Shown: in pieces, positions 18,059 to 29,138 of the stretch | How positions within the stretch are numbered: the first letter of the stretch is position 1 | Layout: each line of letters opens with the position of its first letter | Origin: Plasmopara viticola | Taxonomy: Eukaryota > Oomycota > Peronosporomycetes > Peronosporales > Peronosporaceae | NCBI GenBank assembly: GCA_001695595.3 | Contig: MBPM02000008.1 | Coordinates: 1,054,001 to 1,118,000, forward strand | Length of the DNA stretch: 64,000 bases | Direction of reading: 5' to 3' | Translations under genes and position numbers: made by a program | Notes under the pieces: generated by a model | What the model saw: only the letters and a program-made list of their open reading frames with translations | Databases searched by the model: none | What the model was told of the DNA's origin: nothing

Positions 18059-21000
18059 GACTGTGCCGTAAAAAAACAGTAGAGCTGGCGGGCGGTGCTC
18101 TACAAATGCAAATTATCAAATAGTAGACAAAACGGGGTTAGCTTGAAGTGCACAAGTCATTTTTCGGGGTTGCTCCGCGTCAAAAAAACGTATTAATAGG
18201 TAAACAAAATGACTATATATATTGCTCGGGCAGGCAACTAATCACCAAAATGCAACCTTCTGAGTTTTTTTTCTTGTACACTTCTTGGCAGCACAAAACT
18301 GTTGGTCTTTTCTATATGTATATTAAAAGTAAAAACGGAGGCTATTTTTCTTAGTATGTGAAACTCAAGCTGCTGCTCTTGACGAAGAGGGCGAAAAGAG
18401 CGGCCTTCTGGTTATTTTATGAAGCAGCACCTTGAATAGAGTGCGTTGTAAGGCAGTGAAGCTTTCACGGTCGCCGAGACCTCCATTTAAAGTGGCGCGT
18501 TTATTATTCATATCAAAACTCACGGAGCCATTGAAGTAGCTCCAGCACGACTGAGAGCCCGTTTGCGATCTAAATTTTGAAGTAAGTAAGGATCGGATGA
18601 CTTGCTGTTGGTATCAGAAAACGCATTCTCGATGATAGAAAGTGTATGGAGGAAAGAAGCTTTTAACGGTGGCGGCGACGGTGGGTGAACCGGAAAAGAC
18701 CTCGTATTCAAAAGACTTACATTCTTAGAGCTGTATCCATCACGGCTTTGCTATACGCTCCTCCGATTGCCCTGGCTGAAAAAGGTGCCAAATACGCTAT
18801 TTGCAAAGGCGACGCGAACACACTATGTTCGTGCTGCCATAAATGTCTGCAAGAATCAGACAAAGTCGAGGCTTGACGACTTTCAGCATCCAACTAAAAG
18901 TAGGCATATAAGCCTCGATGCTGCTTTGGGCTTGCCGGAGGCTAATGGCAAACACAAAATTCCTGGTATTGGTGGGTCACTAAGAAGATGGGCCTATCTC
19001 AGCTAGTATAAAGAAAAAAGAAAACAGCGAGGCTTTCTTGTGATTATAGTAATAAGAAACCATGACTTTTTGCTCACGATTTTATCCGATAAGGACTCGT
19101 GCTTCACCGCTGCGTTGTGGCAAATTTGATTCCAATTAGTTTGAAACCGCTTGTTGATGCCTACAGCAGACCATTCAAGCACAAAATTTGGAGGGAAATG
19201 ATCAGCCATGTGTTGGAGTCGCTCCGTAAAGCCCTGGCTGACCGCTCCGAGGGCAATATTAAGCATTAAACTTGATTGCACAGGAGATGCTGGTTGTTGT
19301 GCAAAAAAACATAAGGCCGAGACGATTGCGGTCTGCTTCGGCAGTATAAACTTTATGTAGAGTGCTTAGTGAAGCGGAATTGCTTGTGGATGCCAGAAAG
19401 CCCATTGAGCGGTTCCAGCAATATTTCTTGAAGGCCTATCGGGTATTCGCCTTTGATGACTATGGCGCACCCTATCCATTCCGTTGAGACTTCTTCAAAA
19501 AAACGGAGTGGGCGAACGCTAAGTCCTACACCTCTAAAGATGCAACTTTGAGCCGTGAGGTTGTTTTGACAGCGTTATCATTGGCCCGAGACATCTTCCC
19601 GACCCTAGACGGAGGAGTGTTCGTCACATTTATCAATATGAGCTGTAAGTGTCGATGGACCACCTAGCGAGTTTGAGCGACAAGCGCGCTTTCGTTGCCG
19701 CCGTAAAGGGAGAGAGCTCATTCAAACCTTTTCTTGCCTCAGTAGCTCTCTATTGATAAAATATTACAGGCTTACCGCGCTTGACTTAAGTGCACCCTTC
19801 CTGGCAAGAGTAGCATCAAGCGCAGCCTCAAACGCAAAGATGCAGTGGCACTTACAAAGGCCGATTATACTTTTCTTGGCGTTGGCTTGGTCATTATAAA
19901 TGAAATATCCGACCCTTTAATTTCCGTTTGGCCTTTGTCACCACGATACCGACTTTTTCCATATAAGTTAATGACACTCATCTATTTCCCGTTTAAAATG
20001 TAGCACCGTAGCGCTATTTGTACCAACTTGATTTTGAATATAACGAAAGTTAATAACGTTTGCTGTGCATATACAAAAATCTCTAATCTCTTACAAGCGT
20101 CGGAGCCATGCCGACCAAAAAGAATGATCTTTATCTTTCTGCTCTTCTTCTTTTCTGTGCAAGAGGCTGTGTCTTCAAGAAAACTGTATCTATGTCCGGC
20201 AAGAAGTCTGGATCGTTGCTCTCAAAATATTTGTCGGGGAAGTGGCTGGCACAATGTCCCAATATCAGTGCGGCACACAAAAAAAGAACTGGAACTCCAG
20301 CGTTGTCGTTCACGTCGATAGACCCGACGGCTTGCTGAACAAAATTTATAAATGCTCTACTCTCGTGTTCAAAAAGAACATGTGCCAAAATTAAAAAGTA
20401 CTTCATAGAGAATAATATTATCAACAATACTTTGATAAGACAAATTATGTAATTTAAAGTCACGGCTCCAGCAGCGTTGAAATCCACTGCTCACGATATA
20501 TGGAATAGCGCTATCATTAAAATGCTAGGTAATAGCCAGAGAAATCACGTAAGCTTGTGACGCATCCCGAAAGTTGTTGCCTGTAATCTTTGTCCGTATT
20601 GCGTAAGACTTTGCACGACGTAAGAAACCGCGGACAAAATAGACCTCATGTTACTCAATCAAAAACTTGAACCTGTTCACGTACAGCTAGTTTACCCTCA
20701 TGAATTCACATGAACCTACCAACTTTGACCACGACATTCCTTTTAAATCGGCTGCTAAAATTAATATTCGACAAAAATGAAGTTTTTCCAGCCGTGCATC
20801 ATCAAACGCAGAAAGACCTGTACGAGTCTATAATAATGGAGGATTATCGCGTAAATATCGAGTCGTCCGTCCAGATCTTGGTTTGACAACCATAAATTCG
20901 CACTGTGCACTGGCTATATTGATCAACAGACAATTTCAGCATAACTATCATAATATAGCAGAATTAGCGATGGTTCAACGCGAATGGACTTGTTGTCCTG

Positions 21001-22603
21001 CAAATGCTTCAGACAGAAAGTGTTTGATTCTACACAAAAGCATCTTCTTCTCAATGACAACCTGCTATGTCGAGATGTCTTAATAAGCATTTGCGATGAA
21101 GTGTCCTACACAAATTCCAGTCGTCACTGCACCCATCATTGTATTTTTTCAGCTTGGCATTGTTCTATTGCAAGTGATTGCGACCACTTATCCTGTGTAA
21201 GGATATGTTACAGTAGACATCGCGCGCCAATTGTATAGGTCCCAGCTACTTCACGGCTGGAGATTCTATGTTGTTTTTGTTTCGCTCCGCGCTTCAGCAC
21301 ACAAGACATTACCATTAAATGTAACATTTGGGCGATGCACGCGAATCGAAAGCGACACTAGTGGAATGCTCTCCTAGCTGACAGACGTGGGCAACATCAG
21401 AGACATACCTTGCCACGCAACGAGCAAATGCAGTCACTGCAGGCTTCTACCTTGCATTTAAGCATTCGATAGACTTACTATAATAGACACCACCACAGCA
21501 TATGTTACATTGCGTTGCTCGTATCGGAGATGTGGATCTTAGATGCGGCAAAAATGGCGTCGACTTTATCATAGATAAGCTTGAAAATAAGACCTTGCAA
21601 CATGCCTCGCTGTCATCCGAGGCAGGTGGCTTATGCGAATAAGCAGACCGACCCAATAAATCGATTGGTCGATCTTTCGATCTTTGACCAAAAGCTCATG
21701 TGCTTACACCCATAGGATCTAAGCTAAGGCAGCCGGAGCTTCTCACTCAAAAAATGTGAATGTCCCACCAGTCCGCACTCTAAGTGTGTATAATGCTTAA
21801 ATGGGCCGTTTGCCTTACTGCAAGAAAAAGCCTCATAGGGATACGAAGCGCGGTCCCAAAGATGAAGCGAATATCTAGAGGCAATCCGCCAGGAGATGAT
21901 TAGTTTTAGCGTGTGAACTCCAGTTGCATAAACTTCAAAGGTCTAAGCGGTATCTTGGTCGAATTGCAAACTGCTCAGCCTTAGCTACATAGCCTTTGTT
22001 CAATCTATATACGCGCTTGCCATGTGGCCTGTTCTTGTAAGAGGCGGCAGTACATCAGTATGAAATTTCGACACGCACCGTGATGTATCTACTGGCTTGT
22101 TTTAGTCTTAAGTAGTATTGCCGAGCGATTTCACACGTTCTCGGCAACAATGTAGCATATATGGCTGGTAGAGCCTATGAAGCTTCTTGAAAGGCTATTA
22201 AAGGGGCAAGTGACGATTTACCTTTCGTGCGGCGCACTGCAACAGTACTTGGGGAGCGCACAACAGGACAATTCGAAAAAATGGCGTTCAGGGTGAAATA
22301 CAGCTTTAAAGTCCCGAGTGAAATGCGGTTGACCATAACGTGCTCGCTCTATCATCTCATTAGATTGTTGATTGACGAAACCCTTTTCATCGTTCTTTCA
22401 AATCGTTTAATATTATTTAGAGTAAGATGAACTTACAAATTTTAATTGTACAGCCCTAGATACATTCCGGGCATGCTTAAGCGTGAGCCAATCAAATCAC
22501 TCTGATTTAACTTTTTTCGCCAAAAATTAGCAGGAACGTACTATCTTGCTTACTATTACATCCTCAGCTAGTTAAAATATCCTTTGATCCTTGGTCTTTC
22601 CAT
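18059..22603. other. 4.5-kb region with no firm gene
   Basis: No recognisable protein family was found on either strand. Two minus-strand open stretches are worth noting: about 18520-18750 (ends in DRKRALSRAGATSMAP, proline-rich start, no ATG) and 20131-20406 (91 residues from an ATG). Around 19380-19650 both strands give moderately long open runs interrupted by stops, as in an old decayed repeat. No tRNA or terminal repeats were seen. Confidence 0.4.
20131..20406 (-). CDS. Unrecognised 91-residue ORF (uncertain)
   Basis: The ATG-started ORF has a hydrophobic N-terminus (MKYFLILAHVLF), a second hydrophobic run (VPVLFLCAALILGHCA), and an acidic then basic end (NDPDFLPD, KRRRAER). The opposite strand is also open over much of this span, so reading frame alone does not prove coding. 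I cannot assign a family. It may be a fragment of a decayed gene. Confidence 0.2.
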   Translation of the reverse strand: MKYFLILAHVLFEHESRAFINFVQQAVGSIDVNDNAGVPVLFLCAALILGHCASHFPDKYFESNDPDFLPDIDTVFLKTQPLAQKRRRAER

Positions 22604-24838
22604 TTAGGCATCGAGCACATTGTGCAGCTGCTCCACAAAGTACTGAATCTCGTCCATCTGAATCTCTATCACCGCACTTGTAAACCCATCTTGTCGGAAA
22701 TTTGCACCTGTTTCACCAGCAGCCAATTTAAAAGCAGTGCCCAGCGTGCTGCATCACACCACAAATTAGTGCACCGGATAATAATCGACACTTAATCCAA
22801 CGTACTTTCGATGAATCTCGCCAGGCGTTGATGGACACGTTAACCCGACAATCAGAAAACAATTCTGCACTGGGTTACGTGTAATCAGCACGAGGGGTAC
22901 AATGGCTTTTGTCGTCGCAAGCACTTCCTCGTCTCCGTCGGGCTCTTCTCCGCCTTCTCCCTGCTCCTTTTTGCGGACCGGCTGACTTGACCCGCCCCAC
23001 TTGCCACTTGCACGATGCACATTGAGCAAGAATAAAGCGAGTTGCGTCAACACATTGGCATTGGCAAACAGCTCTTGTTCCCGTTCCGGAACATTGAGAC
23101 AAACGTAGCGAAAGTGCTTGACACGCACGAGCAACTTTCGCTCCATGATCGAGAGTCCCACACGCACGATCGCTTGCTTGAGTGCCATGGCGACTTTAAT
23201 GCCACTTTCCATCAGATTGCTTGACGTGACCGATTGACACGCAAGTGCCGTGTGTGCCAACATGAAGTTTTGCTGGCAAAAATCTTCATTGAAAGCCTCA
23301 AGTGCCTTGTTCTCGTCGGATTCCGCACCTCTATCTTCCAACCTCGACGTTAAAATAGAGTCTTGATTCAACAACCCGGTTAAAACACTTTGTTGATGCC
23401 GCGATTCCTTTTCAAAAACTGCCACCACATAACTCTCTGGTGCTTCCAACAACGCTTGGAGGCCATACACTGCATCAGCAGCACACAATTGATACTGGAA
23501 CGCAAAGGTCCGTTTAAACGAGCCATAAAAAAGGTCCTCGAGGCCAAATTCCGGTGCCATTTCTTGTGTCTTGTCCCGCAACATTTGCTTCATTTCCAAC
23601 GGCATGTACGCAAACTTCTGCTGGCTTTGTCGCAACGAAAAGCCCATGCGTGCAAGAAACACGTGCAGTGCGTTATCTCCCATGGGGCCACTGGTTTCCA
23701 ATGCATTTTGAGCACCCACGCGCCGCGCTTGATCGTGGTAGAGTCCAAGTTTGGACGCAACGTAGTCCGAGTAGTACATGGCTTCGTACAGGGACCAATG
23801 ACGATAACACATGAAGCGATATTCGTCTTCAAACGTAATCTTGCCATCCTCATATCCCGGATGGCGGTCGTCTTCACTCTCACACGTACTGGACACACGG
23901 GCATCAATGGCCAAGACTTCGTCTTGAAACCGTGTGACCATGAGATTGTAATTGTCGGTATCAATCTCTTGGAGCAAAAATTGCTTGGTCAATCCAATCA
24001 TGGCAAACCAGAGCAAATCTGGCTGGGACCGGTTCACTTGTTGCGCCAATTCAAACGCCACCGTTGCAGCGGGTGCGCCGTGGAACGAACCACGATAGTA
24101 GCTTAAAATCTCTTCCCGCCGTCGTCGTTTGGCCATTGCAGTGCTTTTTTCTACTGGTTCCTCAACCTGGGAACCTTCCTCGTCAAGCTCCTGATCATGC
24201 TCCTCTTTTCTCCGTTTACTACTCGATTCTTCCTCACCTTCCGTCCTCTTTCTTTTCTCATTGTCACTCGCTTCTATTCTATCATCAGTAGGAAACTCCA
24301 CCTCCGCTTCTCCTTCACTCTCTTCCTCCTCCTCTTCTTCTTCTTCTTCTACTTCTTCGTCAAAGTCTTCAATATCCAACTCGGGTCCAAACGCTGGATA
24401 TTCATCCAATGCCAACGAACCGTCGTCAAACACGACGATCTGCTGATGGTCGTCGTATATATTTGCCAAGTGAATCGGACGGTGGCTATCCAGTACGTAA
24501 CATTTTACGTAAGGGGGAATCCCCAACAGCTTGGTGACGTCGACGATTGCCCCACAATTTAGCATAATGATCGAGCGCAAGTTTCCGCTTCGTTTCGTCC
24601 CATCGGCACTGCAAATTCGCGTCTCGCGCGCCTGGAGCACGTCTTCGTAGCCTCGTACAGCGAGCAGCGAGTAGCTCAGCATATCTGCCCGTAGTAAGCG
24701 CGTGAGGATCTCAGCAGCGCACAATGCATCCACATCCAGGGCCACGAGGAGTAGCACACTACAGCTACCGCCACAATGCAGTGCATCGTGCTTAATCTGG
24801 CCGTACGCGGCGTGGAATTCCTCCCGTGGCCATAACAT
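22604..24838 (-). CDS. CDC45: Replication initiation protein CDC45
   Basis: CDC45 is a subunit of the CMG replicative helicase (Cdc45-MCM-GINS). Exon 1 runs 24838-22806, exon 2 22748-22604, with a 57-nt intron (22805-22749, GTACGT donor, CAG acceptor); the product is 725 residues. The N-terminal DHH-like fold is seen in LLLVALDVDALCAAEILTRLL and CYVLDSHRPIHLANIY. A poly-acidic insert follows (about residues 160-175), then a KR-rich stretch, then RREEILSYYRGSFHGAPAA and DLLWFAMIGLTKQF, typical of the family. The spliced C-terminal exon restores LGTAFKLAAGETG and a VIEIQMDEIQYFVEQLHNVL tail, matching the last conserved block of the human protein; without splicing it would be lost. Confidence 0.95.
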
Positions 24839-25008
24839 GCGAGCGTGTTAAGTACGGATTAAGTACGGGTTGCGTTCGGTACCCCAATCTCGTGTCGTAC
24901 ACGTAACCAAGTGCGGGTACCCCATTTAGTGTTGTGTACGCAATGTTCAGTGTAATTGAAGAAACGTTCTAACGGCTGTTCAGTTCAACGCCTCGCACGT
25001 GTGCGATC

Positions 25009-25024
25009 GCTCATTTCTCGTTTT
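25009..25024 (+). promoter_or_regulatory. Oomycete INR+FPR core promoter
   Basis: GCTCATTTCTCGTTTT closely matches the published Phytophthora 16-nt core, GCTCATTYYNCAWTTT, which joins the initiator and the flanking promoter region. It differs at only two positions of the FPR half. It lies about 50 bp before the ATG at 25073, the expected distance for a transcription start with a short leader. This supports 25073 over the in-frame open stretch further upstream, which would begin before the promoter. Confidence 0.6.
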
Positions 25025-25072
25025 CCCGACAGTACGAGCCCAAATAAGACCGTCGTCAACGCTCAACGCATC

Positions 25073-25576
25073 ATGCTGCCCGATTTCTCTAAAGTTGAGA
25101 ACAATCCCGTGCCACTGGTTGCCGAAAAGCACAACAAGCACGTGACGTTTGTGGTGTACCGCAACAAGAATAAAAACGTCGTCGTGTATGCTGCCAATGT
25201 TCGTGAGGACGGTACGATCGACCCCGAGAATCCACTCGACGTGTACTGGGTCATGTTTGAACAGGATGGACACCCTCGTGAGGATCTCAACATGATTGAG
25301 CGCAATACGGGGTACGGTGCGATCGCCAAGCCGCGTCCGGGCCATCCGGGCGAGTATGAGGTTGCGCTCACGTCGTTGAAAGACCGCATCATATATTTGT
25401 CCATTGAGGATGGCAAACCCGTGAGCCGGGGTTGTATCAACGGACAGGAAGGGTGTACGCTTGAGCGCGTGTTTGTGTGCTCGACGACGTCGTGGGGCAT
25501 ACCAAAGGTTCAGCACATTGAGATTCACGGCAGGGACAGTGCAAACAATGCCATTATGGAGAAGAAGGTTCCGTGA
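25073..25576 (+). CDS. DUF4833-like protein
   Basis: A single-exon protein of 167 residues. The sequence is strongly patterned: FVVYRNKNKNVVVYAANV, DPENPLDVYWVMFEQDG, ERNTGYGAIAKP, ALTSLKDRIIYLSIEDGKP, then VQHIEIHGRD. The RNKN.NVVVYAAN...YWVM pattern fits what I recall of DUF4833, a beta-rich domain of unknown function found in varied eukaryotes. There is no signal peptide from the chosen ATG and no membrane span. The start was chosen because similarity begins just after it and an INR+FPR promoter match lies 50 bp upstream. It starts 234 bp from the divergent CDC45 start. Confidence 0.6.
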   Translation: MLPDFSKVENNPVPLVAEKHNKHVTFVVYRNKNKNVVVYAANVREDGTIDPENPLDVYWVMFEQDGHPREDLNMIERNTGYGAIAKPRPGHPGEYEVALTSLKDRIIYLSIEDGKPVSRGCINGQEGCTLERVFVCSTTSWGIPKVQHIEIHGRDSANNAIMEKKVP

Positions 25577-25725
25577 GAGGATTAATAAATTGAAACCTAT
25601 AATAGAAATACGATCGTGAGGCCGTCATTGTAATTGTGCTGCTACAAATAAGTAATCGATCGTAACGTGTGCAAACCTATTCTTAGTCTAAATGTTAGGT
25701 TGCCACTCAGACGTCAAGTCAAAAG

Positions 25726-26596
25726 ATGACGGATGTTGAAGACTCTGCAGTGCACGACTTTTTGCTGATTCTTGAGGAACATCGTAAGAATTGCGAGCGG
25801 CAAGGCAAATACGTCGAGGCTGAAGTTGCCAAGAATCGTCTCGAAGAGCTTAAAGTGCACGAGGAAAATCGGCGAAAAGAGGCAATGCGCTCACGACAGA
25901 TTGCGGAGCGACTTGGGGTCGAAGAGGCCCATATGCTTGAGTTTCAGCAGTTCAACGCGGTCTGGGACCGTAAGATGGACGAGTATGAGCGCAATGTGGA
26001 GGAACTTGCGGTTACTATGCGCGAAAAGCTCAAGTCTGAGCTGCTCGAGTTCCAACAAAAGTTGCTGGAGAAAAACCCAAAACCAAAGTTTTCCAAGGAT
26101 TTACTCAATTTGCGGCGCATTGAAGAACACCTTGCGCGGCAAAAAGAGTACGTTTTTGTTTTTTAATGACTAGATTTTCATTGAAGCAGACGTTCTTAGG
26201 TTAATGTGCACGCAGTTACGGCGAGGCGCACAAAATTAGACTCAAGTCGGAGGCGTTAGAGGCGTGGGAGCTCGAAAAGTGGCGCAATCGTAAGCAACAG
26301 GAAATGTATCAGCGTGAAGTGACTTTTAAGCAGAGACAGAAACAGGATCTGGACGCGCTTCAGAAACGTATCCAATCTGGAAGAGAGGAGCAGAAAAAAC
26401 AGCGTCAGATGGACCTTGAGCGGTGCGATTCCTTTTTCTTTGGATACGATTATATGGACTTTGATTAATTGAGTGTGTGCTCTCTAGGCTTTTGCAGCGA
26501 TATCAAAACGTGAAGGCGGAGCTGCAGCAGCAGCAAAATCTGGAGCGAATTCGGCACGAAAAGTCTGGGCAGCGTTTAGGAAGTATCACAAGATGA
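25726..26596 (+). CDS. Conserved coiled-coil protein, three exons
   Basis: Exons 25726-26147, 26216-26422 and 26488-26596 are split by introns of 68 and 65 nt (donors GTACGT and GTGCGA; acceptors CAG and TAG). All junctions keep frame and give 245 residues. The N-terminal helix pair (HDFLLILEEHRKNCERQGKYVEAEVAKNRL-type) is followed by almost uninterrupted coiled coil, a short proline break (KNPKPKFSKDLLNLRRIEEHL), and a W-x3-KWRNRKQQEMY block near residue 165. I believe relatives occur in flagellated protists, but I cannot name it. A role at the axoneme or basal body is inference from style only. Unspliced, the first exon runs into an early stop. Confidence 0.7.
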
Positions 26597-26698
26597 GTTA
26601 CTATTATAAGCTGCACAAGTGCCATGGAGTACCGGAAATTGTCTAAATAAGCCTTTTGTTGGGTCGACCTTGGCGTCTTGCGTCGCCTTGACTGTCTC

Positions 26699-26836
26699 CT
26701 AGTCCCGCCGAATTGATTTAAATGCCTTCTTGTTCTGTACTACCATGTATAGCATGGGTAATACCACGCCTACTAGCAGAATAATGAACCCGGTCACGTA
26801 GGCACCCGACGTATACGACACCGGCACTTCGTTCAT
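26699..26836 (-). CDS. 45-residue single-span membrane protein
   Basis: A very short ORF with an ATG at 26834-26836. The product has a polar N-terminus (MNEVPVSYTSGAY), one hydrophobic span of about 20 residues (VTGFIILLVGVVLPMLYMVV) and a basic tail (QNKKAFKSIRRD). This layout is typical of small subunits of mitochondrial respiratory complexes or small ER proteins. No family was recognised. It sits 99 bp from, and divergent to, a mitochondrial membrane protein gene, which makes a shared promoter and a mitochondrial role plausible. Because it is so short, chance cannot be dismissed, although codon use looks coding. Confidence 0.45.
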   Translation of the reverse strand: MNEVPVSYTSGAYVTGFIILLVGVVLPMLYMVVQNKKAFKSIRRD

Positions 26837-26935
26837 TTGCAATTGGCGAATATTAAGCTGTAGTATTCTTTTTAACGAGTAGTATTTTTTAAAGTACTGG
26901 TATCGACGGTCAGTTTAATTGTTTGACTAGCAAAA

Positions 26936-27776
26936 ATGCTGCGGCCACGGCCACTACTACGCTCGCTACAACGAGGCTCGCTTCGCTTCTTTTCAGCCAC
27001 TGCTACTACAGAACGCAAGGCTATAGGCCCACCTTTTGCGCGCTACTTCTGGTATACAACAGGCATCATGCTGGGCATTCCAGGTGTTATTGGTGGCGTC
27101 TTTGTGTACAATCTGCAGACGGACGACGAGTTCTACAATCATTTTAACGACCGGTATCCAGACTTGATTGATTACATTGGCAAGTATGTGCCACTTAACG
27201 AGTCGCTTCTGGAATTGGCCAAGCGGGAGGATATTGGACCGATTGGGTCCATAGACGATCTGATCAACGAGAGTATGTATCGCTTGTGATTTGCTTGCCT
27301 TTTTAAATTAATAATTATTGCAAATTGTAGCGGTACACGTGGTAGCAAAGCTTCAATCGGGTGAAAATGTACACTTTAAAGTATTAGGCTCGGCCAGTCA
27401 GGAGGAGATTGAGGCGCTTGCTGTTAAGCAGTCGTCGCAAACTAATGATCGAATGGTGAGTGTCATTTTCGCTGACGAAGGAGAGGACCAAATAAAGGAG
27501 CAGGTGTCTCCTACTGCGCAAGAAGCCTGGCCACCTGCGCCTCGTGTCACGTGGGGGAGCGCTGCTGCTTTGCAGAAGAGTAAGAAGCCTGTGGACGCGG
27601 CCAAGGAGCTACGACTTCAGATCGAAGAGATCCGTACTCAACAGGCGGCTTTGGAAAAGTCCAAGTATGCGGGACGTGATGTTGACGAGGCAAATGAAGA
27701 AATCGCGTTATTAGAGCAGCGCAAGATCGCGCTTAAAGAGCAACTTCCACGAAAGCGTTTTTTGTGGATCTTTTAG
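26936..27776 (+). CDS. Predicted mitochondrial single-span membrane protein
   Basis: Exons 26936-27272 and 27331-27776 are joined over a 58-nt intron (GTATGT donor, TAG acceptor) to give 260 residues. The N-terminus (MLRPRPLLRSLQRGSLRFFSA) is a classical mitochondrial presequence with an R-2 or R-3 cleavage context. A hydrophobic span follows (TTGIMLGIPGVIGGVFVYNL, about residues 42-61). The middle is acidic with YPDLIDYIGKYVPLNE. The C-terminal half has a charged coiled coil (ELRLQIEEIRTQQAALEKS) and a basic-aromatic end (RKRFLWIF). I do not recognise the family. An inner-membrane protein with a soluble domain is the simplest reading. Confidence 0.65.
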
Positions 27777-28198
27777 GATTTAATTACTAAAGCCAGTCAG
27801 AACTCACCAGAATCTATATCTAATAGCCTTTACCGTCTGTTATAACTCTCCACTCTACCCTCTTTGCACATTGCATCTTCATAGCGGGATGATTGACTAT
27901 TAGGTAAAGTACTATTGGATCAAATTCAAATCATAATAACGTAAGAGTGGAGACATTTGACGATTGAAATTCGAAAAGAATCTCTAAGTGCCATACTGAC
28001 ACTAAAGGTACTTTTGAATATATCAAACTACAATTGTAATTTATACGGTGGAAGTGGTCATGATCGTCGTAAGTGCCCAAACGTAGACAGGATAGCGTTT
28101 GACTTTTGCTTAAGTGAACAATGCTAGAAGTAGTTGGGAATAAACGTAACGGAATCTTGATGTGTGATCTATGCTTTTGATACAAGGCTTTCATCTTG

Positions 28199-28424
28199 GT
28201 CTCGTTCGGCGGGCAGTGCAGCCAGCACCGAGATCGTGAGGGTCTTCAATTATTTTGTTTATCTCTGACATGTAAGAGCCCAGGTGGCGCCCTGGTGCTG
28301 GAGACCGTCGCGTCGAGGGTGAGACTCGTTAGAGACTTGCAGATGCCCGAGAGCACCTGCCCGAAGCGCGCGAGCATTTAGCCCCCGCGCTTGGAAGGAG
28401 GGCGTCACCCCAACCTTTTCCGAA
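28199..28424 (-). mobile_element. Miniature derivative of the 1.3-kb LINE
   Basis: Read on the minus strand, the first 134 bases (28424-28291) match 1341-1474, the leader of the LINE at the left end of the window, with about two mismatches. After about 45 bp of unrelated sequence, the last 45-50 bases (about 28248-28199) match 2343-2388 near that element's 3' end (CTCGGTGCTGG then TGCACTGCCCGCC). So this copy keeps both end regions and has lost everything between. I could not find a clear target-site duplication. Confidence 0.7.
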
Positions 28425-28690
28425 GCATTTTCCAAGGTATATTCTTTATATATTTTGCTCAGAGGTATATCAATGTTTATTCTTGAGAAAGTAAGTCTGT
28501 TCAGCAAATCCTATATATTAGTCCAAATTGTAATCCCTTAGCTGCCTACTAAATTTTGTTTATGTTGACAAAGGTACATAAGCATCGCACCCGAGAAGAA
28601 TAAATGCAGCTAGTACCGTGGCGGCTTCGTCATGTCTTTCAAACTCTCACCACCATCGTGACTTTTTTTTATCTTATAAAAATTAAATCA

Positions 28691-28851
28691 CCGCTAAGTA
28701 TGCAGAAAGAGACCTTTTGGCATGGTCACTAATGCTGCATAGATCCTTATACTATACCTCAAAGGTATTGACCGCTGAGTATGTCGAGTGAGACCTTCTG
28801 GCATGGTCACTTATGTTGCATAAATTTATATACTATACCTTAACGGGATTA
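28691..28851. repeat. 81-bp tandem duplication
   Basis: Two copies of an 81-bp unit lie head to tail at 28691-28771 and 28772-28851. Shared landmarks are CCGCT(A/G)AGTATG, GAGACCTT(T/C)TGGCATGG and ATACTATACCT. The copies differ at roughly a fifth of positions, so the duplication is not recent. No coding sense is visible. Confidence 0.7.
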
Positions 28852-29138
28852 GAAGAATGGGGTAAATACAATCTGATCAAACTTACATGAGAGTCCCATT
28901 TAAATACCAGGTGATGAAAATATACGTAATCTCTTGCGCTCTAGTACACACCGAAAGTCTACTTATAAAGCCTTTAAATGCCAGAAGCTAGAGCAAAAGT
29001 TTAGTTCACCTGTCGTTATCTTGCGTTTGCGATACGTCCAAGCACGTATAGTAAAACCAAGTCAACTCAGGCTTTCTAAGTCGCGACTGGCATTTTTCAC
29101 CATCACATACAAATTTGCCTTTTCGTCACCTTGGTGGC

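Larger units (their letters stand above)
27777..29138. other. Repeat-bearing spacer
   Basis: This stretch carries no gene that I can support. It holds the small LINE derivative at 28199-28424 and an 81-bp tandem duplication at 28691-28851, both listed separately. The rest is AT-rich with only short, unpatterned open frames. Confidence 0.5.

Noticed and set aside
20127..20321. Plus-strand ORF starting MIFIFLLFFFS as a secreted protein
   Set aside because: The hydrophobic start is explained by a T-rich run, the opposite strand is open as well, and the remainder shows no pattern.
23390..24106. 238-codon open frame on the plus strand
   Set aside because: It is antisense to CDC45, whose spliced product matches the family from end to end.
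24956..25072. N-terminal extension of the DUF4833-like protein
   Set aside because: The INR+FPR promoter match at 25009-25024 lies inside it, so it is probably upstream of the transcript start.
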